Positions 7,101 through 13,593 of a DNA stretch of 18,155 nucleotides are shown one piece after another. Origin of the DNA: Ilumatobacteraceae bacterium. Lineage in GTDB: Bacteria; Actinomycetota; Acidimicrobiia; Acidimicrobiales; Ilumatobacteraceae. Every line of letters begins with the position of its first letter. Positions within the stretch are counted from its first letter, which is position 1. The DNA is taken from contig JALQWV010000169.1 of assembly GCA_023263465.1 (NCBI GenBank), forward strand, positions 1 to 18,155, written 5' to 3'. Made by a program: the position numbers and the translations under genes. A model generated the notes under the pieces. That model did no database searches. It was not told the DNA's origin and saw only the letters and a list, made by a program, of their open reading frames with translations.

Positions 7101-8435
7101 TTACGGTTGCGGGAGCAATTCCGTAACGTTGCAAGCGTCAACTGCTTTGACAAGCGGGTATGGGTTAACAGGAGCACCGCCCTTCGGATGAACTTCAAAA
7201 TGCAGGTGGTTTGAGGTTGCTCCTGTAGATCCGAGGTAACCGATGATTTGACCAGCGCGTACCGTCTGCCCAACAGTGAGTCCGGCAGCGAAGCCGTCCA
7301 AGTGCGCATAGAAGAAGTACGTGCCATCTGCAATGGTGAGTCGAATTGAGTTACCACTCAAAGATCCACCGGTGAGCATCCTGGTGATGATTCCATCAGC
7401 GACGGCATAGATTGCCAATCCACGTGCTCCGATAATGTCGACACCCTCATGAAGACGGCCACCAGGACGTGGAGCCTGCCATGAATCAGTGAAACCACAA
7501 CGACCCTGTACAGGGAACGCCTGCAATGTTGGCAAACCCAACTCTGCAAGTGTTGGAATGAGACCGAGTGCTGCAGCCGTTGGAGCATCGAGAGCGGTCG
7601 TGACGTTCAATCCTTGAGCTGATTGAAATTTTCCAATTGAAACTGAGGTAGCAACACCAAATACGCCGTCTGCGCCTCCCTTTACTTCGATACCTGCATT
7701 AATCAGAGCATGTTGTAATGCACGCACTTCTTCACCCTTTTGTCCACGTACAGGAAGCGTGTCGATGGTGATGGTTGATCCTGTACTAGGTGTAGTAGCC
7801 ACAACTGGAGCCACTACAGGAGCGGCTGCAGCAACAACATTTTTCTTACCATTCGATTTTGTAGCTGGCGCTGGGGCAGCAAGCAGACCGAGTGCAACTG
7901 CAGTCGGTTCGTCAACTGACTTGGTTACTGAAAGACCCTTCATGGCCTGAAATTTTCCAAGGGCGATTGACGTAGCTAATCCGAACTTTCCATCCGCGCC
8001 ACCCTTTACTTGAACTCCGTTGTTGATGAGTGCCTGCTGAAGTGACCATACTGCATCGCCAGATGATCCAACTGTTGGGAAATTCGATTTTGTCAGCGGA
8101 GCAACATCAACCAGACCCAAGAACTTTGCGGTCTTCGCATCAAGTTTTCCGGTTGCAGCAAAACCTGCGACTTTTTGCAACGACATCAATGCAACTTGCG
8201 TGGCGGGACCGAATGAACCATCGATACCACCCTTAATGGTGAAGCCTCGAGCAACTATCGCTTGTTGCAGACGGGTTACCTCTGGACCAGTTTCCCCGAA
8301 TTGAGGAAGCGAATCCGATTTTGCGGATATCGACTGTGCCGCCACTGGTGTTGCGGTAACTGACGTAGCCAGCGCGGCGACGCTGACCGCTACTGCCGTT
8401 GCGATGATCGCCTTGCGAATAATTCCTGCATTCAT
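7101..8435 (-). CDS. Secreted M23 peptidoglycan endopeptidase with three peptidoglycan-binding repeats
   Basis: This is a 444-residue exported cell-wall protein. A signal peptide covers about residues 1-33 (basic start, hydrophobic core, TPVAA/Q cleavage). Three PG_binding_1-type repeats follow at about 43-109, 118-184 and 226-292, each around a GGxDGxFGxAT core. A disordered Ala/Pro/Val/Thr-rich linker (about 186-225) separates repeats 2 and 3. The C-terminal M23/LytM domain (about 314-427) has the zinc-site pattern intact: H329 and D333 in HEGVD, H378 in YAHLDG and H412 in HLH (410-412). The family cleaves peptide cross-bridges of peptidoglycan, so roles in wall growth or daughter-cell separation are expected. 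The start is ATG 8435, with AAGGGAG (8443-8449 on the plus strand) 7 nt upstream. The gene converges on the phosphatase and diverges from ctaA. Confidence 0.93.
   Translation of the reverse strand: MNAGIIRKAIIATAVAVSVAALATSVTATPVAAQSISAKSDSLPQFGETGPEVTRLQQAIVARGFTIKGGIDGSFGPATQVALMSLQKVAGFAATGKLDAKTAKFLGLVDVAPLTKSNFPTVGSSGDAVWSLQQALINNGVQVKGGADGKFGLATSIALGKFQAMKGLSVTKSVDEPTAVALGLLAAPAPATKSNGKKNVVAAAAPVVAPVVATTPSTGSTITIDTLPVRGQKGEEVRALQHALINAGIEVKGGADGVFGVATSVSIGKFQSAQGLNVTTALDAPTAAALGLIPTLAELGLPTLQAFPVQGRCGFTDSWQAPRPGGRLHEGVDIIGARGLAIYAVADGIITRMLTGGSLSGNSIRLTIADGTYFFYAHLDGFAAGLTVGQTVRAGQIIGYLGSTGATSNHLHFEVHPKGGAPVNPYPLVKAVDACNVTELLPQP
7560..8309 (-). repeat. Three in-frame coding repeats (peptidoglycan-binding domains)
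   Basis: Repeat units lie at 8109-8309, 7884-8084 and 7560-7760, about 67 codons each. Units 2 and 3 are closest: LQxALINxG, VKGGADGxFGxATS and GKFQ occur at matching places, and DNA similarity is visible around the GGADG codons. Unit 1 is more diverged. This fits duplication of one domain followed by a later duplication producing units 2 and 3. Confidence 0.8.
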
Positions 8436-8454
8436 GTGTTGCTCCCTTGACTTG

Positions 8455-8486
8455 CTGGTGTGAGACCCGCATTAGGGATCGGCCAG
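8455..8486 (-). other. Possible stem-loop in the leader of the M23 peptidase gene
   Basis: On the minus strand, CTGG and CCAG form an outer stem. Inside it GATCCC pairs with GGGTC (one bulged T) around a short loop. The hairpin lies between the putative promoter and the ribosome-binding site of the M23 gene. It does not match a riboswitch class I can identify, and the pairing is short enough to be chance. Confidence 0.25.
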
Positions 8487-8520
8487 AATCAGGGGAACTT
8501 GAGAAATTGATCACCGAAAA

Positions 8521-8548
8521 TGTTTAGCAAACCACTTAGAGTGGTCAA
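8521..8548 (-). promoter_or_regulatory. Putative promoter of the M23 peptidase gene with overlapping dyad
   Basis: On the minus strand TTGACC (8543-8548) is separated by 16 bp from TAAACA (8521-8526), a reasonable -35/-10 pair. A perfect dyad ACCACT-TAG-AGTGGT at 8531-8545 overlaps the spacer and part of the -35. That is where a repressor operator would lie. The resulting leader would be about 80 nt. Confidence 0.35.
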
Positions 8549-8557
8549 ATGAGATGA

Positions 8558-8579
8558 TTTGCAGTCAATTGACCGCAAA
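8558..8579. promoter_or_regulatory. 22-bp dyad, candidate operator between M23 peptidase gene and ctaA
   Basis: The palindromic core GTCAATTGAC (8564-8573) is flanked by TTTGC on the left and GCAAA on the right. The result is a 22-bp dyad with only one non-complementary pair (8563 with 8574). It lies in the shared upstream region of two divergent genes, and no gene overlaps it. The symmetry suggests a site for a dimeric transcription factor; which one is unknown. Confidence 0.4.
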
Positions 8580-8635
8580 CCGTGATTGCATCTCGTGAGG
8601 TGGAGCAATGAATGCCGAGATCGATGGGAACGGGG

Positions 8636-8641
8636 TAGCGT
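8636..8641 (+). promoter_or_regulatory. -10 box for ctaA (leaderless)
   Basis: TAGCGT matches TANNNT and ends 7 nt before the ATG at 8649. The spacing matches the other leaderless-type starts in this window and supports that start over the TTG at 8586. Confidence 0.45.
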
Positions 8642-8648
8642 CGCGGCG

Positions 8649-9533
8649 ATGCGACGTCCTGAGATATCGGCAAAAAGGTTCCGAGGGGTGGTGTGGATCG
8701 CCTTTGGATCTCTCTACGCCATCATCGTCACAGGGTCGTTGGTGCGCTTAACAGGCTCGGGCCTGGGCTGTTCAGATTGGCCAAACTGCAATGAGACGCA
8801 ATTCGTAGATATTTCGTCGGGTCATGCTGCTATCGAGCAAATCAATCGTCTGTTTACGGGTTTCGTCGCCGCATCGGTAATTCTGGCTGTTTCCACATCG
8901 TTGTTCCTCAAACCACATGTGAGGCTGATAACGGCTAATGCCGGCATTCTGGTAGTAGGCGTCCTTATCCAGGTGATTATTGGGGCTTATGTTGTGCTCA
9001 CCGGACTGAATCCGTGGTCAAACATGGTCCACTTCCTCGTGTCGGTTTTCCTCGTTTCATCTGCATTCCTGCTGATCAAGCGTGTTGAATTGGTGATTCA
9101 TCCGCCAGAAAACCGATTGTGCGGGGACCGACAACTTCGGTATGTGCTGTTTCTCTGTGGATGTGTGGTGATGTTCCTCGGCACTGTCGTTACTGGGGCA
9201 GGACCGCACTCGGGCGCCGAGCAGGTCACTCGCTTAGAAATCAGCGTAAAGTTTGCGACCCAATTGCATTCAGGATCAGTGTGGTTATTGGTCCTCTTGA
9301 CTGTGGTGTTGGCCGTGCGCTCCAGAAGGCAGCCTGGTCGTTGGGAGCGTGAAGGACCAGCTATATCTCGGCTACTCGGGGCAATTTTCGCTCAGGGGTT
9401 CATTGGTTACGTTCAGTATTTCGGCGGCGTACCAGCCCCTCTCGTCGCAATTCACATAGCCCTATCTGTGGTGGTTTGGTTGTGCGTATTCGCCGTGTTT
9501 CTTCCTGCCAGTACCCTGCTTGTGCTTGACTAG
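8649..9533 (+). CDS. ctaA: Haem A synthase (COX15/CtaA family)
   Basis: CtaA oxidises the C8 methyl of haem O to the formyl of haem A, the cofactor of aa3-type cytochrome oxidase; it is an integral membrane protein. The 294-residue product has about eight hydrophobic segments and the family's opening pattern TGSLVRLTGSGLGCSDWPNC (29-48), with paired cysteines C41 and C47. His residues at family-typical places are H128, H207 and H269. The fourth position, in EQINR (63-67), is Asn (N66) where B. subtilis CtaA has a haem-ligand His; I recall Asn here in other actinobacterial CtaA proteins, so it is probably normal for the group. The start is ATG 8649, with TAGCGT 7 nt upstream. In-frame TTG 8586 would add 21 residues unlike the family. 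It is co-directional with livH, 24 nt downstream. Confidence 0.92.
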   Translation: MRRPEISAKRFRGVVWIAFGSLYAIIVTGSLVRLTGSGLGCSDWPNCNETQFVDISSGHAAIEQINRLFTGFVAASVILAVSTSLFLKPHVRLITANAGILVVGVLIQVIIGAYVVLTGLNPWSNMVHFLVSVFLVSSAFLLIKRVELVIHPPENRLCGDRQLRYVLFLCGCVVMFLGTVVTGAGPHSGAEQVTRLEISVKFATQLHSGSVWLLVLLTVVLAVRSRRQPGRWEREGPAISRLLGAIFAQGFIGYVQYFGGVPAPLVAIHIALSVVVWLCVFAVFLPASTLLVLD

Positions 9534-9557
9534 AGGCACGCAAAGTTTGGGGATGAA

Positions 9558-10883
9558 GTGACTGAAAAGAACAAATCGAGGTCCCGCACTTTCGCTGTTG
9601 CTCGCGCTTTTGCTGTTGTTGCTGGTGCGGTCATGATGTTCGGTGCGCCAAGTGCTGCGAATGCAGCAGATTCCGAGAACTCGATCATTGTTTCCGTTCA
9701 GGATCAGACGATTAAAAACGGAGTTTCAGAAAAGAGCCCTGTTTCTGGTGTAAAGATTTCTGTAACGAATCCGACAGGTCTTGCAATAGGAGAGGGCGTT
9801 ACCGATAGTTCTGGTTTGGTTACCATCTCTGTGCCTGCAAAGGATGATTACGTCGTCACGCTTGATGTCACGTCTCTGCCAGATGGAGTCACGCTGATTG
9901 AAGGCACCAAAACCGTGGTCACCATTGTCAAGGACGCTTTCACCACCAATTCAAAACGAATCACATTTTTTGCTGGCTCCTCTGGGGAATCTGGCGCAAG
10001 TCTCTTCGATCGAATTGCACAACGACTAGTCGATGGAATTCGACTTGGTCTCATCATCGCAATCTGCTCAGTTGGCCTATCGCTTATTTTTGGAACGACG
10101 GGACTCACCAATTTCGCGCACGGTGAAATGGTTACGTTTGGTGGTCTCATCGCATTTTGGTTCAACGTTCTTCTAGGAATTCCACTGCTGATCGCTGCGC
10201 CACTGGTGATTGCTCTTGGAGGTGTCTTCGGCCTTGCGATGAATGGAATGATCTTTGCCAAACTTCGGAACCGTGGAATTGGGTTGATATCTCAACTTGT
10301 TGTTTCGGTGGGACTCTCCATCATGTTGCGAAACATGTTTCTGTATCAGTTCGGCGGTCGCACACGACCTCTCGATGATTTCAGTTTGCAAGTAGCGAAG
10401 AGCTTTGGGCCAATCAGTATCACCATGAGAGACCTCACAACGGCGATTATTTCGTTGGTCGTCCTCCTTGGCGTTGCTACGTTCCTCCAACGCTCGCGAA
10501 CAGGTAAGGCAATTCGAGCGGTGTCGGACAATCCAGCGCTTGCATCATCGACTGGTATTGATACGCAAAAGATTATTCGAGTGGTGTGGTTCGCTGGTGG
10601 AGCGTTGGCAGCAATGGGCGGAGTATTTCGTGGTCTCGACGAACAAGTTGGGTTCGAAATGGGTTCGGGATTGATCTTTTTGATGTTTGCGGGTATCACG
10701 CTTGGTGGGCTTGGTTCGGCTTATGGCGCTCTGATTGGTGGCTTTTTCGTCGGCTTGCTTGTTGAATTGGCATCACTCGTCGTTCCTGCCGAATTGAAAA
10801 ATGCACCCGCCCTCTTTATTTTGATCATCGTTCTTGTGGTCCGTCCGCAAGGAATACTTGGGCGCAAGCAAAGGGTTGGCTGA
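9558..10883 (+). CDS. livH: LivH-type ABC importer permease with N-terminal signal peptide and extracytoplasmic domain
   Basis: The C-terminal part (about residues 150-441) is a typical LivH permease of the branched-chain amino acid/amide uptake family. It contains the FGTTGLTNFAHGEM motif (178-191) and the ending VVRPQGILG (427-435). Unusually, about 150 residues precede it. There is a probable signal peptide (1-37, ending SAANA/AD), then a domain at about 38-148 with the sequence character of a prealbumin-like/carboxypeptidase-regulatory beta sandwich (GVKISVTNPTG, VTDSSGLVTISVP, YVVTLDVTSLPDGV). The domain should sit outside the membrane, next to the docking face for the binding protein. 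The total of 441 residues compares with about 300 for ordinary LivH. The start is GTG 9558, with GGGG about 7 nt upstream. It heads a livHMGF cluster and ends 1 nt before the livM ATG. Confidence 0.93.
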   Translation: MTEKNKSRSRTFAVARAFAVVAGAVMMFGAPSAANAADSENSIIVSVQDQTIKNGVSEKSPVSGVKISVTNPTGLAIGEGVTDSSGLVTISVPAKDDYVVTLDVTSLPDGVTLIEGTKTVVTIVKDAFTTNSKRITFFAGSSGESGASLFDRIAQRLVDGIRLGLIIAICSVGLSLIFGTTGLTNFAHGEMVTFGGLIAFWFNVLLGIPLLIAAPLVIALGGVFGLAMNGMIFAKLRNRGIGLISQLVVSVGLSIMLRNMFLYQFGGRTRPLDDFSLQVAKSFGPISITMRDLTTAIISLVVLLGVATFLQRSRTGKAIRAVSDNPALASSTGIDTQKIIRVVWFAGGALAAMGGVFRGLDEQVGFEMGSGLIFLMFAGITLGGLGSAYGALIGGFFVGLLVELASLVVPAELKNAPALFILIIVLVVRPQGILGRKQRVG

Positions 10884-10884
10884 G

Positions 10885-11889
10885 ATGGACTTCATCAAGA
10901 TTATCGAAAACACCATTTCGGCTTTCTTTGGCATTGATGCTGCTTACTTCGCGTTAGCGGCAATTGGTTTGAACATTCAGTTCGGATACACCGGTCTGTT
11001 GAATTTTGGACAATCAGCATTTATGGCCTGTGGCGCGTATGGGCTGGGAATGACCTCGCAGTATTTCGGCGTGGGTATGTGGTGGGGAATACTCATTGGA
11101 CTTGCCCTCGTCGTCATCCTCGGCTTACTGGTTGGAATACCAACATTGCGTTTGCGAGCGGACTATTTGGCGATTGTAACTATCGCTACTGCGGAAATTG
11201 TGCGTCTTGTCGTTCGCTCGGTTCGATTCAAGGAATACTTCGGTGGAAGTGACGGCATCAACAGTTTCAGCACATCGTTTAGGAATTTGAGTCCATTTGA
11301 TCCCGGCGCTCAGTACGGAGTGAGACCGTTCCAATACAGCGGTTATTCCCTATGGACCATGATCGTTGGCTGGTCTCTCGTCATCATCTTTTCCTCGTTG
11401 GTGTATCTCTTGATGAAGAGCCCATGGGGACGAGTTGTAAAAGCCATCCGCGAGGACGAAGATGCCGTGCGCAGTCTCGGTAAAAACGTGTACAGCTACA
11501 AAATGCAATCTCTGATCATTGGTGGAGTCGTCGGTATGTTTTCCGGAATGATTTTCGCTTTAGATCGTGGCTCTGTGCAGCCAGATAATTACAGTCGCGA
11601 CGTGACTTTTTATGTCCTTACAGCATTGGTTCTCGGAGGTGTTGCGAAAGTCAGCGGTTCAGTAGTCGGTCCCATGATCTTTTGGGGTTTGTATGTGTTT
11701 AGTGACAACTTCTTGCGTGAACTCACCAAAGATCGACCATTTGAGATTTTTGGCTTCGGCATTATTCAAAAGGCGCAAGTCGGCCCAGTCAACTACATGT
11801 TGATCGGTTTGGGGCTTATGTTGTTGATGACCTTCAGACCACAAGGAATTTTCGGCAGCAAAGAAGAGATGGCTTTAGATGGACGCTGA
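10885..11889 (+). CDS. livM: LivM-type ABC importer permease
   Basis: This 334-residue polytopic membrane protein is the second permease of the Liv importer and forms the pore with LivH. The conserved N-terminal motif LNIQFGYTGLLNFGQSAF (29-46) and the cytoplasmic EAA-like loop around VVKAIREDEDAVRSLGKNVY (198-217) are present. It ends with the family's TFRPQGIFG. The frame is open from 10834, but ATG 10885 is chosen: it follows the livH stop by 1 nt, has AAGGG (10871-10875) about 9 nt upstream, and starts the protein at the usual place. Its last 11 nt overlap livG. Confidence 0.95.
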   Translation: MDFIKIIENTISAFFGIDAAYFALAAIGLNIQFGYTGLLNFGQSAFMACGAYGLGMTSQYFGVGMWWGILIGLALVVILGLLVGIPTLRLRADYLAIVTIATAEIVRLVVRSVRFKEYFGGSDGINSFSTSFRNLSPFDPGAQYGVRPFQYSGYSLWTMIVGWSLVIIFSSLVYLLMKSPWGRVVKAIREDEDAVRSLGKNVYSYKMQSLIIGGVVGMFSGMIFALDRGSVQPDNYSRDVTFYVLTALVLGGVAKVSGSVVGPMIFWGLYVFSDNFLRELTKDRPFEIFGFGIIQKAQVGPVNYMLIGLGLMLLMTFRPQGIFGSKEEMALDGR

Positions 11890-12757
11890 GCGGACATACA
11901 CAGAACTAGCGCAACGGGCTCGCGCAGCTTTGGCATCGGTTAACGCTTCACCGGGCGTCGCTAAACCCGATCCAATTTTGCTTGCGGAAAATGTGCGCAG
12001 AAACTTCGGTGGCGTGACGGCTGTTGACGTTCAGCATCTTGAAGTGCAACGTGGATCCATAACAGCGCTAATTGGCCCAAACGGAGCAGGAAAAACCACG
12101 CTGTTCAACTTGTTGACTGGTTTTGATACTCCTGATTCGGGTGAATGGATGTTTGATAGCAAAAACTTGAAAAAGGTAGTTGCTCATAAAACTGCAAGCC
12201 TTGGCATGGTTCGTACGTTTCAATTGACCAAGAGCCTGACCAAACTTTCCGTATTAGAAAACATGAAGCTTGGTGCCACTCACCAAGTGGGTGAGAAGTG
12301 GTGGAATGGACTGTTGCCGTTCCGTTACCGTAAGCAGGAGGCAATCATCGAGCGTCGGGCGGATGAGCTGCTGAAACGGTTCAAACTCGACCACATGCGC
12401 GATCAATACGCAGGAACGCTCTCTGGTGGGCAGCGTAAATTGCTGGAGATGGCTCGTGCACTCATGACTCATCCGCGTCTGGTCATGCTTGACGAGCCGA
12501 TGGCAGGCGTAAATCCTGCTCTGAAGCAAAGCCTAAATGAACACATTCGAGGCTTACGCGACGATGGTATGACGGTGCTGTTTGTAGAGCACGACATGGA
12601 TATGGTTCACGACATCTCGGATTGGGTTGTAGTGATGGCAGAGGGACGAATCATCGCTGAAGGAACTCCGGATCAGATTTCATCGAATCCTGCAGTCATT
12701 GAGGCCTACCTGGGATCTCATCAAGGAAAGTCGTTACTCGAAGAGGAGAGTGCTTAA
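11879..12757 (+). CDS. livG: LivG-type ABC importer ATPase
   Basis: This is one of the two ATPases driving the Liv importer, acting on the cytoplasmic face. The 292 residues include Walker A GPNGAGKTT (66-74), Q-loop Q115 (RTFQ), signature LSGGQ (181-185), Walker B LVMLDE (201-206) with E206, and H238 (VEHD). The stretch VRTFQLTKSLTKLSVLENM is typical of LivG. The first 30 or so residues, before the nucleotide-binding domain, form a polar Ala/Arg-rich extension longer than in E. coli LivG. The ATG at 11879 overlaps livM by 11 nt; an in-frame later start is possible but less well placed. It overlaps livF by one base (TAATG). Confidence 0.95.
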   Translation: MDAERTYTELAQRARAALASVNASPGVAKPDPILLAENVRRNFGGVTAVDVQHLEVQRGSITALIGPNGAGKTTLFNLLTGFDTPDSGEWMFDSKNLKKVVAHKTASLGMVRTFQLTKSLTKLSVLENMKLGATHQVGEKWWNGLLPFRYRKQEAIIERRADELLKRFKLDHMRDQYAGTLSGGQRKLLEMARALMTHPRLVMLDEPMAGVNPALKQSLNEHIRGLRDDGMTVLFVEHDMDMVHDISDWVVVMAEGRIIAEGTPDQISSNPAVIEAYLGSHQGKSLLEEESA

Positions 12758-13494
12758 TGTCAGACGATCGCATTCTCGTTGTTGACGAACTAGTCGCTGG
12801 TTACATCCCAGAAGTAAACATCTTGAACGGGTGCAACATCGAGGTTCGCAAAGGGGAATTCGTAGGCGTAATTGGTCCTAACGGTGCCGGTAAGTCAACC
12901 GTGCTGAAGGCCATACTCGGTCAATGTGGCGTGCGCTCTGGTCACGTTCGATTCTTGGACAATGACATCACTGGCATGAAAGCCCACGAGCTTGTAGAGC
13001 GTGGTGTCGGATATGTTCCGCAAACCCAAAATGTTTTCCAAAGCCTAACCGTGTCCGAGAATTTGGAGATGGGCTGCTTTATTAAGCCAAGCGTGTTCAA
13101 TGAGCGCTTTGAATACGTCACCTCGTTGTTTCCGAAACTTCGTGAGCGTGCTCATCAACGAGCAGGTTCACTCTCGGGAGGCGAACGTCAAATGGTTGCA
13201 ATGGGGCGTGCACTCATGATGGAACCCAAACTATTGCTCCTCGATGAACCAAGTGCTGGGTTATCGCCTGCGTTGCAAGATGAGGTGTTCATTCAGTGCA
13301 AACGCATTAATGCAGAGGGCATTGCGATTCTTATGGTGGAACAGAACGCTCGTCGTTGTTTGCAAGTAACTGATCGGGGTTATGTTCTCGACCAGGGCAA
13401 GAATGCCTATACGGGCACTGGACGTCAGTTACTCGAAGACCCAAATGTGATCAAGCTGTATTTGGGTACGCTCGCCAAAATGACCGGCGGCTGA
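12757..13494 (+). CDS. livF: LivF-type ABC importer ATPase
   Basis: This is the second ATPase of the Liv importer, 245 residues, near the family's normal length. It shows Y16 (A-loop), Walker A GPNGAGKST (40-48), Q-loop Q89 (YVPQTQNVF), signature LSGGE (139-143) and Walker B LLLLDE (159-164). The H-loop position is Gln (Q196 in VEQNAR), which is usual for LivF. The start is ATG 12757, overlapping the livG stop by one base, with GAGGAGAG about 7 nt upstream. It is the last gene of the livHMGF cluster and is followed by a bidirectional terminator shared with the convergent binding-protein gene. Confidence 0.95.
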   Translation: MSDDRILVVDELVAGYIPEVNILNGCNIEVRKGEFVGVIGPNGAGKSTVLKAILGQCGVRSGHVRFLDNDITGMKAHELVERGVGYVPQTQNVFQSLTVSENLEMGCFIKPSVFNERFEYVTSLFPKLRERAHQRAGSLSGGERQMVAMGRALMMEPKLLLLDEPSAGLSPALQDEVFIQCKRINAEGIAILMVEQNARRCLQVTDRGYVLDQGKNAYTGTGRQLLEDPNVIKLYLGTLAKMTGG

Positions 13495-13537
13495 GGCTGC
13501 ATGTTGCTTGACCATACAGCGTAAATACGGACAATGA

Positions 13538-13571
13538 AAAAGGCCCCCAACCTTGCGGCTGGGGGCCTTTT
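13538..13571. terminator. Bidirectional intrinsic terminator between livF and the Liv binding-protein gene
   Basis: An 11-bp uninterrupted stem runs from AAAAGGCCCCC (13538-13548) to GGGGGCCTTTT (13561-13571). Its inner part closes further (A49-T60, then CC with GG) around a TTGC tetraloop. The A-run on one side and T-run on the other serve as the U-tract for transcription in both directions. It sits between convergent genes and ends both the livHMGF and the binding-protein transcripts. Confidence 0.92.
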
Positions 13572-13593
13572 CTTACTCTGACAGAGTCAGGGA

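Noticed and set aside
7560..8309. Repeated DNA as a possible CRISPR or mobile repeat
   Set aside because: The repeats are in frame, about 67 codons each, and encode peptidoglycan-binding domains.
8436..8520. c-di-AMP (ydaO-type) riboswitch in the leader of the M23 peptidase gene
   Set aside because: Such riboswitches often precede cell-wall hydrolase genes in Actinobacteria, but the leader is short and I do not see the conserved ydaO core; only a weak two-tier stem is present.
8586..8648. TTG at 8586 as an upstream in-frame start of ctaA
   Set aside because: The 21 extra residues are polar and unlike CtaA N-termini, and ATG 8649 has a TAGCGT box at the 7-nt spacing seen elsewhere.
8608..8751. 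Small open frame starting at ATG 8608 behind a GGTGGAG sequence, overlapping the 5' end of ctaA
   Set aside because: It encodes about 47 residues with no recognisable character, runs inside the clearly conserved ctaA frame, and the purine stretch is only 2 nt from the ATG. It is probably chance, though a leader peptide cannot be excluded.
8847..8849. Missing His in the EQINR motif of CtaA (codon of N66) as a sign of loss of function
   Set aside because: As I recall, Asn is usual at this position in actinobacterial CtaA, and the other His and Cys positions are intact.
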